Assembly (NCBI RefSeq): GCF_007833215.1
Contig: NZ_CP042239.1
Span: forward strand, 3,346,001 to 3,410,000
DNA from: Sphingomonas suaedae
GTDB taxonomy: Bacteria; Pseudomonadota; Alphaproteobacteria; Sphingomonadales; Sphingomonadaceae
Reading direction: 5' to 3'
Length of the DNA: 64,000 nucleotides
The position numbers and the translations under genes are program-made. Below are positions 42,703-52,148 of this stretch, piece by piece. Position 1 is the first letter of the stretch; every line of letters starts with the position of its first letter. Under the pieces are notes generated by a model. It ran no database searches and was not told the origin of the DNA. It worked only from the letters and a program-made list of their open reading frames with translations.

Positions 42703-43203
42703 ATGAACCACAGCACGCGATTCGCGTTGCCGATGCTGCACGCAGGGCAGGCGCAAAAGGAAGTGTTCCACAATGAGGCACTGACGATCATCGATATCCT
42801 GCTCCACGCCGGGGTGATCGACATCGCTGTCGATGCCCCCCCGGCCGAGCCGCAGGTCGGCGAGGCGTGGATTGTCGGCGCCGCGCCCCTGGACGCATGG
42901 AGCGGTCACCCGTCGGAGATCGCGGCATGGACCGAAGGCGGGTGGCGATTCGTCGCGCCGACTCCAGGAATGACTGTGTGGGTGGATAGCGGGGGGCTTT
43001 ATGCCCGTTTTCGCGATGGGGAATGGCGATTGGGGACCCTTGTCGCGGAGCGGGTGGAAGTCGGCGGCATTCAGGTGGTGGGACCGCAGGCTGCGGCGAT
43101 TCCCGCGCCCGAAGCTGGAACCACTATTGACGCGGAGGCGCGATCGGCGATTAATGCCGTTCTGGATGCGCTTCGCGCGCACGGACTGATCGCTGGCGGC
43201 TGA
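42703..43203 (+). CDS. DUF2793 GTA-associated protein
   Basis: A 166-residue DUF2793 protein with STRFALPMLHAGQAQKEVFH and NEALTIIDILLHAGV and the middle motif GEAWIVGAAPLDAWSGH. It often closes GTA or phage tail clusters and may be a tail fibre or head-spike-like structural protein. It begins 3 bases after g15. It is the last gene of the GTA cluster. Confidence 0.88.
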   Translation: MNHSTRFALPMLHAGQAQKEVFHNEALTIIDILLHAGVIDIAVDAPPAEPQVGEAWIVGAAPLDAWSGHPSEIAAWTEGGWRFVAPTPGMTVWVDSGGLYARFRDGEWRLGTLVAERVEVGGIQVVGPQAAAIPAPEAGTTIDAEARSAINAVLDALRAHGLIAGG

Positions 43204-43312
43204 CTGTGACGTTACGGCAACAGTCCCCGGATTTTGTTCGCTTGCGCGGAAACTTTCCAGCGGTTAGGAAGTTAGCGCTGTCCGAAGTGGCAACCTAAGA
43301 AAGGGGATTAAG

Positions 43313-44440
43313 ATGCGGAAGCTGGCCGTAACTCTGGCACTTGCTTCGACCGCTCTGAGCACGCCCGCCCTCGCCCGCGACGATGCGTGGTATGTGGGCG
43401 TTGAAGGCGGCGCGATGATCGTCGAAGACATCGATTATGACATCGGAACCGTTACCGACGGTGGCGTTGCCGATAACGACACCGGCTGGGATGTCGGCGG
43501 TACGATCGGCTACGATTTCGGCGGGTTCCGTGCCGAGGCCGAAGTCAGCTATCGTCGTGCAGGCCTTGATGCCTATAGCTCGTCGCTGACGACTCCGGCT
43601 TACACGTCCGGAGGCGCACTGGTCGCAATGCCCTCGGGCAATTACGACTATGCCGGCGGCACCACCAGCGCGCTGAGCTTCATGGTCAACGGTATGCTCG
43701 ACTTCGGTGACGATGACGGCATTCAGGGCTTTGTCGGCGGTGGCGTCGGCGTTGCCCGCGTCAAGGCCGACTATGCGCTGAACACCTATGGGTCGTTCCT
43801 CGACGATTCCGACACCGTCTTCGCCTGGCAGGCGATTGCGGGTCTGCGTCAGGCCGTCACCGACAATATCGACGTGACGCTGAAGTATCGCTTCTTCAAC
43901 GCGGACAATGTCCGCCTGGTCGATGTGACGGGCCGCACCTTCGACGGTGGCTTCCGCTCGCACAGCCTGCTGGGTGGCGTGACCTTCAACTTTGGCGAGC
44001 CGGCTGCACCGCCGCCCCCGCCGCCTCCGCCGCCCCCGCCGCCGCCGCCGCCGGCTCCGACCCCTCCGCCTCCGCCGCCGCCGGTGGTGTGCACCCCGGG
44101 GCCGTACATTGTCTTCTTCGAATGGGACAAGTCGGACATCACGCCGGAAGCAGCGGGCATCCTCGACAACGCCATCTCGGCCTATCAGGATTGCGGCAAC
44201 GCTCAGGTCATGCTTGCCGGTCACGCCGACCGTTCGGGCGCAGCCAGCTACAATGTCGGCCTCTCGCAGCGTCGTGCGGACTCGGTCCGTGCGTATCTGT
44301 CGGGTCGCGGCATTCCAGACGGCGTCATCAGCTCGGAAGCGTTCGGCGAAAGCCGACCGCGTGTCGATACTGCCGACGGCGTGCGCGAGCTGCAGAACCG
44401 CCGCGTGGAAATCACTTACGGTCCGGGTTCGGGCATGTAA
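43313..44440 (+). CDS. OmpA-family outer-membrane protein with proline-rich linker
   Basis: A 375-residue protein. The signal peptide (MRKLAVTLALASTALSTPAL) is followed by an eight-stranded-type barrel (residues 22-225). A proline-rich linker of about 35 residues, almost all Pro, comes next. The C-terminal OmpA peptidoglycan-binding domain has YIVFFEWDKSDITPEA and GHADRSGAASYNVGLSQRRA. It links outer membrane to cell wall. A strong terminator follows, so it is probably a single, well-expressed gene. Confidence 0.95.
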   Translation: MRKLAVTLALASTALSTPALARDDAWYVGVEGGAMIVEDIDYDIGTVTDGGVADNDTGWDVGGTIGYDFGGFRAEAEVSYRRAGLDAYSSSLTTPAYTSGGALVAMPSGNYDYAGGTTSALSFMVNGMLDFGDDDGIQGFVGGGVGVARVKADYALNTYGSFLDDSDTVFAWQAIAGLRQAVTDNIDVTLKYRFFNADNVRLVDVTGRTFDGGFRSHSLLGGVTFNFGEPAAPPPPPPPPPPPPPPPAPTPPPPPPPVVCTPGPYIVFFEWDKSDITPEAAGILDNAISAYQDCGNAQVMLAGHADRSGAASYNVGLSQRRADSVRAYLSGRGIPDGVISSEAFGESRPRVDTADGVRELQNRRVEITYGPGSGM

Positions 44441-44475
44441 GCCACGCGGTCCACTCTGTGGATCGACAAGATTTG

Positions 44476-44504
44476 GGGAGGTCGGGAAACCGGCCTCCCT
44501 TTTT
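44476..44504 (+). terminator. Rho-independent terminator of the ompA-like gene
   Basis: GGGAGGTCGG-gaaa-CCGGCCTCCC forms a 10-pair stem (one G-U pair) with a GAAA loop, followed by TTTTTCTTT. It lies 36 bases after the OmpA stop. Confidence 0.9.
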
Positions 44505-44572
44505 CTTTGCGGTTTAGGGCGCGATGCCCTGAAGCGCTTGCACGACGCAGGGCGAGGCGTTCAGATCGTGGG

Positions 44573-45280
44573 ATGATCGCTTCCGCGCCCCAATCAGGAT
44601 TGGTCCGTCGGTCCGATCCGATGTGGTTCGCTTCGCATGGCGCCGAGCGCATTGACGCCGTCGCCCTGCCGCTGTGCGGGGAGATCGAGCGGGCGATTGC
44701 GACGCTTCCCCGCGACCAGCCCGGATTGCGGATTCACGGCACGCCAGGGCTCTCGGCGTTGCTCGAGCCGGGCGGCGCGATCGCAGCGACGGTGGCAGGT
44801 TTCGCGGGTGGCCTCTCTCGCCCCGTTCGCGCACTTCTTTTCGACAAGAGTGCGCCGACCAACTGGTCGCTTGCATGGCATCAGGACCGAACGATCTGCG
44901 TCCGGGAAAGGCGAGACGTTGCGGGCTTTGGCCCGTGGACGGTCAAGTCGGGCCTGCTTCACGTCGCGCCGCCCATCGCAGTGCTGGAGCGCATGGTAAC
45001 GATCCGTATCCATCTCGACGACGTGCCTGCCGACAATGCGCCGCTGCTGATTGCGCCCGGTTCGCATCGCGTCGGCCTGGTCCGCGAAGACACGATCGAC
45101 GCGGTCGTCAAGGACTGCGGCGTTCACGTCTGCACTGCGTGGACGGGGGACATCTGGCTTTATGCGACGCCTATCCTGCACGCGTCGCAAGCGGCGGCGG
45201 TGCCGCGGCGGCGGCGCGTGCTCCAGGTGGACTATGCGGCGTTCGATCTGCCCGGCGGGCTGATATGGTCAGGTATTTGA
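44573..45280 (+). CDS. Phytanoyl-CoA dioxygenase family protein
   Basis: A 235-residue Fe(II)/2-oxoglutarate oxygenase of the PhyH type. The iron-binding His and Asp are in SLAWHQDRTICV, a second segment is NAPLLIAPGSHRVGLV, and the distal His is in ATPILHASQAA, followed by RRRRVLQVDYA with the 2-oxoglutarate Arg. It hydroxylates an unknown small molecule. ATG 44573 or the ATG 48 bases later are possible starts; the region before the second is poorly conserved-looking. It overlaps the YgfZ gene tail to tail. Confidence 0.8.
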   Translation: MIASAPQSGLVRRSDPMWFASHGAERIDAVALPLCGEIERAIATLPRDQPGLRIHGTPGLSALLEPGGAIAATVAGFAGGLSRPVRALLFDKSAPTNWSLAWHQDRTICVRERRDVAGFGPWTVKSGLLHVAPPIAVLERMVTIRIHLDDVPADNAPLLIAPGSHRVGLVREDTIDAVVKDCGVHVCTAWTGDIWLYATPILHASQAAAVPRRRRVLQVDYAAFDLPGGLIWSGI

Positions 45281-46009
45281 TGCGGTAGCTGTGGCGAGCC
45301 AGTCGGGAATGAGCGCATCCCCCATCGCTTCGACGCGGCGATGTTCGACCATCAGGCCGAGCTCCGGATAGGTCGCGCGGGTGCGGTCGCCTGGGTCGCC
45401 GAGCGGGGCGACCACCAGACGACGGTTGATCTTGGCGCGCCAGTTCATCCGCGCGGTGTTTTCCTGACCAACATAGCAGCCTTTGGCGAAGCTCACCCCG
45501 TTCAGTTCGGCGGCGTTGCATTCGAGCCAGAGGGTCTTGTCCTGGCCGAGTTCACCAACGCCCTCGGTCACGCCAAGACGCAGGCGGTGCTCCAGCCAGC
45601 CTATCGCGGCATCGCCCATGGCCTCCCCGAGCCAGCGCCAGCCAAGCTCGGCAAGGCGCGGATCGGGATCGCCGCGCCCGGGTGTTGGCGACCAGTGCAC
45701 GCCGCCCTCGACAGGCTCGATCGCAATCGGCCGGCGCAGGCGGTAGATCGACAGACGGCGGATGAGCGCGTCGCGCTGTTCCGCTTCGCAATCGAGCAGG
45801 AATGCGCCCTCCGCATCCCAGAGAATGAAATCGAACAGCGCCTTGCCCTGTGGCGAGAGCAGGCCGGCCCAGAGCGGCGCGCCGGGGCGGACATTGTTCA
45901 TGTCCTGCGTTACCAGCCCCTGCAGGAAGCCGCGCACATCTTCGCCGGATACACGGATCAGGGCGCGATCGGCCAAAAGGGTCGGGTTGGGCAGGGTGGC
46001 ATCACTCAT
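45269..46009 (-). CDS. ygfZ: YgfZ/GcvT-like folate-binding Fe-S assembly factor
   Basis: A 246-residue protein of the YgfZ/CAF17 family. It has the signature KGCYVGQENTARM with the conserved cysteine near residue 185, preceded by LIRVSGEDVRGFLQGLVTQD at the start. It binds tetrahydrofolate and helps maturation or repair of certain iron-sulphur enzymes. The ATG at 46009 is divergent from the dihydroorotase gene 44 bases away; longer upstream frames run into that promoter region and are not used. Confidence 0.9.
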   Translation of the reverse strand: MSDATLPNPTLLADRALIRVSGEDVRGFLQGLVTQDMNNVRPGAPLWAGLLSPQGKALFDFILWDAEGAFLLDCEAEQRDALIRRLSIYRLRRPIAIEPVEGGVHWSPTPGRGDPDPRLAELGWRWLGEAMGDAAIGWLEHRLRLGVTEGVGELGQDKTLWLECNAAELNGVSFAKGCYVGQENTARMNWRAKINRRLVVAPLGDPGDRTRATYPELGLMVEHRRVEAMGDALIPDWLATATASNT

Positions 46010-46053
46010 GGCGAACAGGTAGGAGGTACGCCAAGCAAGCGAAAGAGGCTGAG

Positions 46054-47379
46054 ATGGCGACGTTCGATCTGAAACTCGTTGGCGGCACGGTACATCTGCC
46101 CGCCGGCCCGGCAAGGCTCGACGTCGGCGTGCGGGACGGGAAGATCGTCGCAATCGGTGCGGCGGGGGATGCGGGCGAGACGATCGACTGTACCGGGCTG
46201 GACGTGTTGCCGGGGGTGATCGACACACAGGTGCATTTCCGCGAGCCGGGGCTTGAAGCCAAGGAAGATCTGGAATCCGGGAGCCGCGCGGCTGTGCTGG
46301 GCGGGGTGACCGCGGTGTTCGAGATGCCGAACACCAAGCCCAATACCGACAGCGCCGATGCGGTGAACGACAAGCTCGCGCGGGCTCGGGATCGGATGTG
46401 GTGCGACCATGCCTTCTACGTCGGGGCGACCAACCATAATGCTGAGCATCTCGCCGAGCTGGAGCGCATTCCCGGCACGGCGGGGGTGAAGATCTTCATG
46501 GGCGCCTCGACCGGCGATTTGCTGGTGTCGGACGACACGAACCTCGCGCGGGTGCTGGCGAGCGGGCATCGTCGCGTCGCGATCCATGCCGAGGACGAAT
46601 TCCGGATGAACGACCGCGAGGGCGAGCGGGTGGCGGGCGATCCGTCGAGCCATCCGGTGTGGCGCGACGATGAGAGCGCGATCCTGGCGACGCGGCGCAT
46701 CCTGAAGCTGGCGCGGGAGGCGCGGCGGCGTATCCATGTGCTGCATGTGACGACGCCTGCCGAGCTGGAATTGCTGAGCCAGCACAAGGACATCGCGACG
46801 TGCGAGGTGACGCCGCAGCACCTGACGCTGGCGGCCGAGGACGCGTATCCGCGGCTGGGCAGCTATGCGCAGATGAATCCGCCGATCCGCTCAGCGGCGC
46901 ATCGCGACGGGCTGTGGCACTGGCTCAACCAGGGCGTGCCCGATGTGCTGGGGTCGGATCATGCGCCGCACACGATCGAGGAAAAGGCCAAGCCCTATCC
47001 CGCGTCGCCGAGCGGGATGCCGGGGGTGCAGACATTGCTGCCGCTGCTGCTCGACCATGTCGCCAAAGGGCGGACGACGCTCCAGCGGCTGATCGATCTC
47101 ACCAGCGCGGGCCCGCAGCGGGTGTTCGGGCTGGTCGGCAAGGGGCGGATTGCGCCGGGGTATGACGCGGATTTCACCGTGGTGGACCTGAAGAAACAGT
47201 GGACTGTCGAGGAAAGCTGGCTGGCGTCGCGCTGCGGCTGGTCGCCATTCACCGGGGACCAGCTCACCGGCAAGCCGATCGGGACGATCATCCGCGGGCG
47301 CAAGGTGATGTGGGACGGGCAGCTGGCGAACAGCGCACACGGGCGGCCGGTGCGGTTCGAGGCGGTCGAGTTCGGGTGA
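46054..47379 (+). CDS. pyrC: Dihydroorotase
   Basis: A 441-residue type I dihydroorotase (amidohydrolase fold). The metal-binding sites are DTQVHFREPGLEAKEDL near residue 58, the carboxylated-lysine segment AGVKIFMGASTGD near 145, histidines in HVLHVTTPAE near 230, and the catalytic Asp in GSDHAPHT near 300. It closes carbamoyl-aspartate to dihydroorotate in pyrimidine synthesis. Length and motifs match the longer pyrC form of alphaproteobacteria. The ATG at 46054 has a weak GA-rich ribosome-binding site. Confidence 0.95.
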   Translation: MATFDLKLVGGTVHLPAGPARLDVGVRDGKIVAIGAAGDAGETIDCTGLDVLPGVIDTQVHFREPGLEAKEDLESGSRAAVLGGVTAVFEMPNTKPNTDSADAVNDKLARARDRMWCDHAFYVGATNHNAEHLAELERIPGTAGVKIFMGASTGDLLVSDDTNLARVLASGHRRVAIHAEDEFRMNDREGERVAGDPSSHPVWRDDESAILATRRILKLAREARRRIHVLHVTTPAELELLSQHKDIATCEVTPQHLTLAAEDAYPRLGSYAQMNPPIRSAAHRDGLWHWLNQGVPDVLGSDHAPHTIEEKAKPYPASPSGMPGVQTLLPLLLDHVAKGRTTLQRLIDLTSAGPQRVFGLVGKGRIAPGYDADFTVVDLKKQWTVEESWLASRCGWSPFTGDQLTGKPIGTIIRGRKVMWDGQLANSAHGRPVRFEAVEFG

Positions 47380-47380
47380 G

Positions 47381-47530
47381 ATGGTGGCGCTGCTCGACTT
47401 CGTTTGCGAGGTCGTCGAACGGCTCGAAGACCGCTACGGTCGGATCGTCGCGTGGCTATTCGCGCTCATTCTTGCCGTGGTTGCTCCCATCCTCGCCATC
47501 GTCGCCGGCTTTTGGTGGTATCTCGGCTGA
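47381..47530 (+). CDS. Small membrane protein (49 aa)
   Basis: The frame reads MVALLDFVCEVVERLEDRYG followed by one strongly hydrophobic helix (IVAWLFALILAVVAPILAIV) and ends FWWYLG. The ATG lies one base after the dihydroorotase stop, so translation is probably coupled. The function is unknown; it may assist a membrane-bound partner. It ends 3 bases before the convergent ABC transporter stop. Confidence 0.6.
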   Translation: MVALLDFVCEVVERLEDRYGRIVAWLFALILAVVAPILAIVAGFWWYLG

Positions 47531-47533
47531 GCG

Positions 47534-49351
47534 CTATTCGGCAGCCTCAGCCACCGCCTCCCGCTCGGCCTGCTGGCGCGCCCACATTTCGGCGTAGATC
47601 CCGCGCTGCTCCAGCAGCTCGGCGTGCGTACCCTGTTCGGCGATCTGACCATTCTCCAGCACCACGATGCGGTCGGCGTTGACCACGGTCGACAGGCGGT
47701 GGGCGATGACGATGGTGGTGCGGCCGCGTTCGATCGCCTCCAGCGTGTCGAGGATTTCCGCCTCGGTGCGCGAATCGAGCGCGCTGGTCGCTTCGTCGAG
47801 GATCAGGATCGGCGGGTTCTTGAGCAGCGTCCGCGCGATGGCAACGCGCTGCTTTTCGCCGCCTGAGAGCTTCAGGCCGCGCTCGCCGACGCGGGTGCTG
47901 TAGCCGTCGGGCATCGATTCGATGAAGCCGGCGATGGCGGCTCCGCGCGCGGCCTGTGCCACCTCGTCGGCGTTCGCCCCTTCGCGGCCATAGGCGATGT
48001 TGTAGCCGACCGTGTCGTTGAACAGCACCGTATCCTGCGGCACGATGCCGATCGCTGCGCGTAAGGACGCCTGCGTCACCTGCGAGATATCCTGCCCGTC
48101 GATCGTCACCCGCCCGCCGGTGAGGTCGTAGAAACGGTAGAGGATACGCGCGAGCGTCGACTTGCCCGCGCCGGACGGGCCGACCACGGCGACGGTCTGC
48201 CCCGGCGTGATGACCAGATCGATGCCCTTGAGGATTTCGCGGTCGCGGTCATAGCCGAATCGGACATCCTCGAACCGCACCTCGCCGCGATCGACGCGGA
48301 GCGCCGGGGCGCCGGGGGCGTCCTTCACCTCGGCATCGGTGTCGATCAGGTCGAACATCGCGCCCATGTCGATCACCCCCTGGCGGATCGTGCGATAGAC
48401 CCAGCCGAGCATGTCGAGCGGACGGAACAGCTGGCTGAGCAGGGTCGACACGAACACGACGTCGCCTGCGGTGAAGTCTCCTGTGGACCAGCCCCAGGCG
48501 ACCACCGCCATCCCCGCGCCCAGCATGAAATTGGTGATGAGCGACTGGCCCATGTTGAGCCAGGCGAGCGAATTCTCGCTCTTCACTGCGGCGCTGGCAT
48601 AGGCCTCGACCGCCGCGGAATAGCGATCCGCCTCGCGCTTCTCGGCGTTGAAATACTTCACCGTCTCGAAATTCAGCAACGAATCCACCGCATGGGCCAC
48701 CGCGCCGGTATCGAGATCGTTCATCTGCGTGCGCAGCTTGGCGCGCCAGTCGGTGACCCAGCGGGTGAAGGCGATGTAGATGACGACCATCGCCAGGGTC
48801 GACGCGACCAGCCACATGCCGAACTTGCTGCCGAACAGTTGCAGCACCAGCGCCAGTTCGAGGATCGTCGGCGCGATGTTGAACAACAGGAAATAGAGCA
48901 TCGAATCGATGCTTTTGGTGCCGCGTTCGACCACCTTGGTCACCGCGCCGGTGCGGCGTTCGAGGTGGAAGCGTAGCGAAAGCTGGTGGAGGTGGCGGAA
49001 GGTGACGATGGCGAGATTACGCGTGGCCTCCTGCCCCACTTTCTCGAACACCGTATTACGCAGATTGTCGAAGATGGTCGTGAACAACCGCGCGGCGGCA
49101 TAGCCGACAACCATCAGAATGACGAAGGTCACCGCGCCGGTTTCTCCGATCGCCATCGCATCGACCGCGGCCTTGAGCGCGAAGGCGGCACCATAGACCT
49201 GAACCACCTTCGACAGCAGCACGAGACACAGCGCAACGACGATGCGCGCCTTCAGCCCCGGCGCACCGGCAGGCCAGAGATAGGGAAGAAAACGTCGGAG
49301 CGTGGCGAACATCGGGCGTTCGCCGCCGACAGGGGCAGTATCGGGAGGCAT
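47534..49351 (-). CDS. atm1: Atm1-type ABC exporter
   Basis: A 605-residue half-transporter: six membrane helices (residues 30-330) then an ATPase domain. Its transmembrane part has the Atm1/ABCB7 stretch LRNTVFEKVGQEATRNLAIV and FRHLHQLSLRFHLERRTGAV. Walker A is GPSGAGKSTLA, the signature LSGGEKQRVAIART, Walker B ILILDEATSALD. Bacterial Atm1 (crystal structure from Novosphingobium) exports glutathione conjugates and metal-thiol complexes. The start may be the ATG at 49351 or 39 bases later (MFATLRRFLPYL). Confidence 0.93.
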   Translation of the reverse strand: MPPDTAPVGGERPMFATLRRFLPYLWPAGAPGLKARIVVALCLVLLSKVVQVYGAAFALKAAVDAMAIGETGAVTFVILMVVGYAAARLFTTIFDNLRNTVFEKVGQEATRNLAIVTFRHLHQLSLRFHLERRTGAVTKVVERGTKSIDSMLYFLLFNIAPTILELALVLQLFGSKFGMWLVASTLAMVVIYIAFTRWVTDWRAKLRTQMNDLDTGAVAHAVDSLLNFETVKYFNAEKREADRYSAAVEAYASAAVKSENSLAWLNMGQSLITNFMLGAGMAVVAWGWSTGDFTAGDVVFVSTLLSQLFRPLDMLGWVYRTIRQGVIDMGAMFDLIDTDAEVKDAPGAPALRVDRGEVRFEDVRFGYDRDREILKGIDLVITPGQTVAVVGPSGAGKSTLARILYRFYDLTGGRVTIDGQDISQVTQASLRAAIGIVPQDTVLFNDTVGYNIAYGREGANADEVAQAARGAAIAGFIESMPDGYSTRVGERGLKLSGGEKQRVAIARTLLKNPPILILDEATSALDSRTEAEILDTLEAIERGRTTIVIAHRLSTVVNADRIVVLENGQIAEQGTHAELLEQRGIYAEMWARQQAEREAVAEAAE

Positions 49352-49443
49352 TGCCGCAATCTGGGGCTGCGCAGGCGCCGATGCAACGATGCATGAAACA
49401 AACCGCCATCGCCATCCGTTAGGAAAGGCGAGGAGCGAGACAG

Positions 49444-49674
49444 ATGGAACCCGTTTTCTACGTGATGGCGATCATGGGCTGCGGCGATCTTCAGGATCAA
49501 TGCCAACAGGCGCGGATCGAGCCGGTCCGGTATCAAAGCGCGGCACAATGCCAGGCGGCGATGGCACAGGTGCTGCCGCGCCACACCGACCTTTCCTACC
49601 CGACCATTGCCGCGACCTGTCAGCGCCGGGGCGAGCAGATGGCGCGCAACATGGCAAAGCCGCGCCACTATTGA
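49444..49674 (+). CDS. Small cysteine-containing hypothetical protein
   Basis: A 76-residue protein starting MEPVFYVMAIMGCGDLQDQC with four cysteines (residues 13, 20, 36, 59) and a hydrophobic N-terminus that may be a signal sequence. The GAGCGAGA ribosome-binding site lies directly before the ATG. Cysteine spacing suggests two disulphides in the periplasm. Similar short proteins are common in sphingomonads; the function is unknown. Confidence 0.65.
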   Translation: MEPVFYVMAIMGCGDLQDQCQQARIEPVRYQSAAQCQAAMAQVLPRHTDLSYPTIAATCQRRGEQMARNMAKPRHY

Positions 49675-49682
49675 CCTTAAGG

Positions 49683-50546
49683 CTATTCGCCGGGCGGTGG
49701 CCCAGGATAGTTGATCGGGCCGACGCCCCATGCAAATGGCCGTAACGGTCCGCCCAGTGCTTCGACCAACGCAGCCTCGATCCGCCGTCGACTCTCCGCT
49801 GCGATTGCCTTTCGGCCCGGGAAGTCCCTGGGATCGAACGGCTCGAGATACTGAATGCGCAGTTCGAAACTGCCTTTGCGCGCCAGAACGCGGCGGGCAT
49901 TGTTGACCCCGCCCTCCTCGCCGACCCACCCAATCTCTTCCCCGACATCGCCATAATCGAGTAGCACCGGTTGAACCATCACGCCGGGTGGCGGTGGTTC
50001 GAGCACCCGCAGCATCGGGGTCTTGAAGGGCAGCAGCGACTTGCCATCGGTGGTGGTCCCCTCCGGAAACACGGTAATCGCCCAGTTTTCTTCCAAGGCG
50101 AGGCGAAGTGCGTTGATCTGTTCGGCCACGCCCATACGGTTTTCGCGCTTGACGTACACCGTCCGGTTCAGTCCGGCGAGCCAGCCGACTATGGGCGATG
50201 CGCCGATCTCCGCCTTGGCGACAAAGGCGGTGCCGCTGGCGCCACCGAGCGCCAGGATATCGATCCAGGACAGATGGTTGGAGACGTAAAAGACGTCGCG
50301 GCGGAGCGGCGTGCCGACCACCTGCACCCGCGCGCCCGCGATCCGCCCGGCTCGGCCCAGGAACCAGCGGGGCCATGGGGAGGAGAGGCGCAGCAGCCGC
50401 CAGAGATAGTGCATCGGTACATGGGTGAGCACCGCGAGCAGCAACAGTCCGACCCGCCGCCAGAAACGGAAAGCCTCGGCCCGGGTCAGCCGGGTGGGGA
50501 GGCCGCGGGCGGCGTCGTGGCGCCGGGGATCGACGCCGGTCGCCAC
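49683..50546 (-). CDS. plsC: 1-acyl-sn-glycerol-3-phosphate acyltransferase
   Basis: A 287-residue membrane-associated acyltransferase. After a hydrophobic N-terminal helix it has the catalytic SNHLSWIDIL (H-x4-D motif) near residue 90, VYVKRENRMG, and the substrate-binding FPEGTTTDGKSLLPFK near 160. It makes phosphatidic acid from lysophosphatidic acid. It starts four bases after the fur stop, so the two are in one operon. Confidence 0.92.
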   Translation of the reverse strand: MATGVDPRRHDAARGLPTRLTRAEAFRFWRRVGLLLLAVLTHVPMHYLWRLLRLSSPWPRWFLGRAGRIAGARVQVVGTPLRRDVFYVSNHLSWIDILALGGASGTAFVAKAEIGASPIVGWLAGLNRTVYVKRENRMGVAEQINALRLALEENWAITVFPEGTTTDGKSLLPFKTPMLRVLEPPPPGVMVQPVLLDYGDVGEEIGWVGEEGGVNNARRVLARKGSFELRIQYLEPFDPRDFPGRKAIAAESRRRIEAALVEALGGPLRPFAWGVGPINYPGPPPGE

Positions 50547-50550
50547 TGAA

Positions 50551-50973
50551 TCAATTCTTGCGGTCGAGGGCGACGCCGTAGAGTTCCATCCGGTGATCGA
50601 CCAGGCGATAGCCCAGTCGCTCGGCGATCTGCTTTTGCAGCAGTTCCAGCTCGGGGTCGACGAACTCGATGACCTTGCCCGTCTCGACGTCGATCAGATG
50701 GTCGTGATGCGCTTCAGGCGCGGGTTCGTAGCGCGCGCGACCGTCGCCGAAATCATGCCGGTCGAGAATTCCCGCCTCTTCGAAGAGCCGTACCGTGCGA
50801 TAGACGGTCGCGATCGAGATGCCCGGATCGATCGCCGATGCGCGGGCATAGACTTTCTCGACATCGGGATGGTCGTCCGCTTCGGACAGGACGCGCGCGA
50901 TCACCTTGCGCTGTTCGGTGATGCGCAGGCCCTTTTCATGGCACAGCGCTTCGAGATCGATCTTGCGGCTCAT
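50551..50973 (-). CDS. fur: Fur family metal-responsive regulator
   Basis: A 140-residue Fur protein. The N-terminal winged helix has LRITEQRKVIARVLSE and ISIATVYRTVRLFEEAGI. The metal-binding part has EAHHDHLIDVETGKVIEF and the C-terminal helix with ERLGYRLVDHRMELYG. The CxxC pairs found in many Fur proteins are missing, as in some alphaproteobacterial Fur/Mur proteins. It likely represses iron or manganese genes. It is followed by plsC. Confidence 0.93.
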   Translation of the reverse strand: MSRKIDLEALCHEKGLRITEQRKVIARVLSEADDHPDVEKVYARASAIDPGISIATVYRTVRLFEEAGILDRHDFGDGRARYEPAPEAHHDHLIDVETGKVIEFVDPELELLQKQIAERLGYRLVDHRMELYGVALDRKN

Positions 50974-51146
50974 GACACCGCTGTAGCGGGAACAGGAGCA
51001 GGGGAAAAGGGGACGTGTGGTTCGCGCGCCACACGGAGATACGCCATCGGCCCGCGCCTCCCGATCAAGCTGCCGCTATGCAGCCGGGTGGGGCGGGCCG
51101 GTGTCGCAACCGGATGCACCGCCAAGGCACATCCGACAAACGATGC

Positions 51147-51563
51147 TCAGCGCTTGCGGCGCTTGGTTCCCAGCCCGATCTTCTTTGCCAGCGTGCGGCG
51201 CTGTTCGGCGTAGTTGGGGGCGACCATCGGATAGTCGGCGGGCAGGTTCCACTTGGCGCGATATTCGTCCGGGGTCATCTGATAATGGGTCATCAGATGC
51301 CGCTTGAGCATCTTGAGCTTTTTCCCGTCCTCAAGGCACACGATATAATCGGGCTTGATCGACGCGCGGATCGAAACGGCGGGCTCCTGCTTCTTCGCTT
51401 CCGGCTCCGGTTTCGCATTGCCCAAATTGGCGAGCGCACTGTGCACGTTGCCGATCAGCAGCGGGAGGTCCGAAACCGCCACGCTGTTATTGCTGACATG
51501 CGCCGCGACAATGTCTGCGGTCAGCGTGATCAGCGTTTCCTGCATGTCGTTCTGGGAGTCCAT
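51147..51563 (-). CDS. MucR family transcriptional regulator (chromosomal)
   Basis: A 138-residue MucR/Ros regulator. The zinc-finger region is complete: [20 protein letters not shown], followed by [20 protein letters not shown] and [16 protein letters not shown]. MucR binds AT-rich DNA and controls surface polysaccharide, motility and cell-cycle genes. It differs from the element-encoded MucR by keeping the cysteine. It is a separate unit upstream of fur. Confidence 0.93.
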   Translation of the reverse strand: MDSQNDMQETLITLTADIVAAHVSNNSVAVSDLPLLIGNVHSALANLGNAKPEPEAKKQEPAVSIRASIKPDYIVCLEDGKKLKMLKRHLMTHYQMTPDEYRAKWNLPADYPMVAPNYAEQRRTLAKKIGLGTKRRKR

Positions 51564-51671
51564 TTCGATCCTTTCGAATATACGCGACGGGTACTAGTTA
51601 CGGGCCGCTGCCGCGCGCTATCGAACTTGTCGGAGGGTATTTCAACCCCCGCACTACCCAAACAGCGCGGT

Positions 51672-52148
51672 TTATCCGATCGTTTTTGAAAATGTGTGCG
51701 CGTCGAATGATTTGCCGTCCTTTCCGCGATAGTAATCGCGGCGTTCACCGATCTTTTGGAAACCTTCGGATCGATACAGGCGGACTGCGTCGTTGTTGCT
51801 GCGCACTTCGAGATGCAGAAAACGGGCGCCGCGATCACATGCTTGCGTGACGATCGTGCGGAGCAATGCGGTGCCGATCCCGCGTCGTCGCATGGTCGGT
51901 CGGATTGCCAGCAACAGCAACTCGCCCTCGTCCAGCACGGTACGTGCCAGCGCAAAACCGGCGGGTTGGTTGTCGATCCAGGCGATGACGAACCACACGC
52001 CGGGGAGCGCCAGCATCCCCAGACACTGGCTGGGCGTCCATGCTTCGCCGAACCGGGGATCGAACGCTTCGGCCATGATCGCATTGACGTGCGGCAGGTC
52101 GGCGGCGCTCCCCTGAACGATCTCGATCGGGCAGGGCGCCGTGCTCAT
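51672..52148 (-). CDS. rimI: RimI-like N-acetyltransferase
   Basis: A 158-residue GNAT with the acetyl-CoA motif LAIRPTMRRRGIGTALLRTI and the C-terminal NNDAVRLYRSEGFQKIGERR. RimI acetylates the N-terminus of ribosomal protein S18. It starts within the tsaB stop (four-base overlap); tsaB-rimI is a very common pair. Confidence 0.9.
   Translation of the reverse strand: MSTAPCPIEIVQGSAADLPHVNAIMAEAFDPRFGEAWTPSQCLGMLALPGVWFVIAWIDNQPAGFALARTVLDEGELLLLAIRPTMRRRGIGTALLRTIVTQACDRGARFLHLEVRSNNDAVRLYRSEGFQKIGERRDYYRGKDGKSFDAHTFSKTIG

Noticed and set aside
43999..44092. CCG-rich repeats in the OmpA-like gene considered as a non-coding repeat
   Set aside because: They encode the Pro-rich linker between barrel and peptidoglycan-binding domain in frame.
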